In this document: in pieces, positions 6,647 through 7,924 of the stretch
Position numbering within the stretch: the first letter of the stretch is position 1
Layout: every line of letters begins with the position of its first letter
NCBI GenBank assembly: GCA_024709185.1
Contig: JANJXE010000316.1
Location: forward strand, 1-7,924
Direction: 5' to 3'
DNA from: Paludibacter sp.
GTDB taxonomy: Bacteria > Bacteroidota > Bacteroidia > Bacteroidales > Paludibacteraceae
Length of the DNA stretch: 7,924 nt
The notes under the pieces: model-generated
The model's database searches: none
Told to the model about the DNA's origin: nothing
What the model saw: the letters and a program-made list of their open reading frames with translations, nothing else
Translations under genes and position numbers: made by a program

Positions 6647-7924
6647 TTATTCACCCAGTGTTATTTCGGTAACGGAAGCGCCTGCTGGCACCATCGGATA
6701 TACCATTCCCTTTTTCTCAACATTTACAACCAGAAGGTAAGGCTTGTCATCCTTAAGCATATCGGCAATCGCTGCATCAAGGTTTTCACGTTCAAACACT
6801 TCTGTGCCATTTATTCGATATGCTTTCGCGATGGCTACAAAATCAGGATTCATCATTTCGGTAAACGAATACCGTTCATCAAAGAACATTTCCTGCCACT
6901 GGCGTACCATACCGAGGAAATGATTATTGAGAACCACCATTTTCACACCGATTTGTTCCTGCATAATGGTGCCCAGCTCCTGAATTGTCATTTGAAATCC
7001 TCCATCACCTGTATACATCACTACAGTACGGTTGGGTGCTCCTACTTTAGCTCCCATAGCAGCCGGTAATCCAAATCCCATGGTTCCCAATCCACCGGAT
7101 GTAACCAAACTTCGGGGGATGTTGTAGCTGGAATAGCGGGCAGCCATCATCTGATTTTGTCCTACATCGGTTACCACAATGGCATTGTGCCTGGTTGCTT
7201 CCGATATTTTATAGATTACTTCACCCATGGTCATTTCTTTGCCTTCAGGATGTACTTCACGTTTGATTACCTTTTCATATTCTTTCTGGTCGATTTCCTT
7301 AAACGATTCTATCCATTCGGTATGAGTTGCAGGCTGAAGAAGTGCTGTAAGGGCAGGCAGCGTTTCTTTAGCTGTTCCAAGTACAGGAGCATCTGCCTTT
7401 ACGTTCTTGCTGATTTCTGCAGCATCGATATCGAGATGTACTACCTTAGCCTGTTTGGCATACTTAGCGAGATTTCCGGTTACCCGGTCGTCGAAACGCA
7501 TTCCAATAGCAATAAGCACATCGCATTCGTTGGTTTTAATATTCGGACTTACATTTCCGTGCATTCCTAAAAATCCTACATTCAGGCGGAAATCGGAAGG
7601 CATAGCTGAAGCTCCTAAGAGTGTCCAGGCTGCTGGAATATCTGCTTTTTCGAGAAAAGCTTTAAGTTCTTTTTCAGCATTGGAAAGTAATACACCTTGT
7701 CCAACCAGTGCATACGGACGTTTTGCAGAGTTGATCAGCTCGGCAGCAACTTTAATCTGATCGGGATTTACTTCCGGAACGGGAATATAGCTCCGGATAT
7801 GGGTAATAGGCTTGTACTCGTATTCAAATTCCTGGAATTGAGCGTTTTTAGTGATGTCGAGGACCACAGGACCCGGTCTACCGCTGCGGGCAATGTAAAA
7901 AGCACGTGCCACAGCCCAGGGACT
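6647..7924 (-). CDS. ilvB: Acetohydroxyacid synthase, catalytic large subunit, 5' end cut by window edge
   Basis: Thiamine-diphosphate (ThDP) enzyme that condenses two pyruvates to 2-acetolactate, or pyruvate and 2-ketobutyrate to acetohydroxybutyrate: the first shared step of branched-chain amino acid synthesis. The frame is open to the right edge and 425 residues are visible of about 565-600. The N-terminal pyrimidine-binding domain with the catalytic Glu lies outside. Numbering from the edge, GRPGPVVLDI (15-24) ends that domain, the central FAD-type domain spans about 54-190, and the ThDP-pyrophosphate domain about 245-405. The ThDP/Mg2+ motif starts at GDGGF (306-310) and ends at Asn333-Asn334. 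Trp343 in MVRQWQEMFF matches the Trp that sets 2-ketobutyrate preference and herbicide sensitivity in true biosynthetic enzymes, arguing against a catabolic acetolactate synthase. A GTG at 7912 is internal, not a start. ilvN follows after 29 bases. Confidence 0.96.
   Translation of the reverse strand, partial: SPWAVARAFYIARSGRPGPVVLDITKNAQFQEFEYEYKPITHIRSYIPVPEVNPDQIKVAAELINSAKRPYALVGQGVLLSNAEKELKAFLEKADIPAAWTLLGASAMPSDFRLNVGFLGMHGNVSPNIKTNECDVLIAIGMRFDDRVTGNLAKYAKQAKVVHLDIDAAEISKNVKADAPVLGTAKETLPALTALLQPATHTEWIESFKEIDQKEYEKVIKREVHPEGKEMTMGEVIYKISEATRHNAIVVTDVGQNQMMAARYSSYNIPRSLVTSGGLGTMGFGLPAAMGAKVGAPNRTVVMYTGDGGFQMTIQELGTIMQEQIGVKMVVLNNHFLGMVRQWQEMFFDERYSFTEMMNPDFVAIAKAYRINGTEVFERENLDAAIADMLKDDKPYLLVVNVEKKGMVYPMVPAGASVTEITLGE

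Noticed and set aside
7407..7760. Plus-strand open frames opposite ilvB
   Set aside because: They overlap each other in different frames and are fully explained by the conserved ilvB reading frame on the other strand.
7910..7912. GTG as the start of the acetohydroxyacid synthase large subunit
   Set aside because: The frame stays open to the right edge, and the family normally has about 140-170 further residues upstream, including the catalytic-Glu domain. The GTG is an internal Val codon.

Overview
The window looks like ordinary chromosome from a member of the Bacteroidota, probably a Bacteroidales or Marinilabiliales-like lineage. Four things point there: A-rich stretches without Shine-Dalgarno sequences in front of starts, at least one TAnnTTTG-type -7 promoter element, a mitochondrial-type aconitase next to citrate synthase, and a ketol-acid reductoisomerase of the Bacteroides style. 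The assignment rests on recalled family features, not on a search. All six genes are on the minus strand, so transcription runs from the right edge to the left edge. Coding density is high and no gene-free stretch exceeds about 140 bases.

Right part (7924 down to 4912): an isoleucine/valine biosynthesis operon. It holds ilvB (acetohydroxyacid synthase large subunit, 5' end beyond the right edge), ilvN (regulatory small subunit) and ilvC (ketol-acid reductoisomerase), with 29 and 40 bp gaps. IlvB and IlvN should form one holoenzyme, whose acetohydroxyacid products IlvC isomerises and reduces. A strong intrinsic terminator lies 19 bases after the ilvC stop.

Middle (4839 to 3526): one class I DNA photolyase/cryptochrome-family gene. 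It starts just past the ilv terminator, so it probably has its own promoter.

Left part (3525 to 1): acnA (aconitase) followed after 21 bp by gltA (citrate synthase, 3' end beyond the left edge). These are the first two steps of the oxidative branch of the TCA cycle. A candidate promoter element and a small hairpin lie in the 114 bp gap upstream of acnA. Isocitrate dehydrogenase is not between them, and if clustered it would lie beyond the left edge.

I saw no RNA genes, insertion sequences, CRISPR arrays, phage genes or defence systems, and no convincing undescribed system. The findings below are modest: a Trp-to-Lys change in a conserved photolyase motif, possible leader structure at acnA, a tandem promoter-like repeat before ilvN, the missing icd, and a variant citrate synthase motif.
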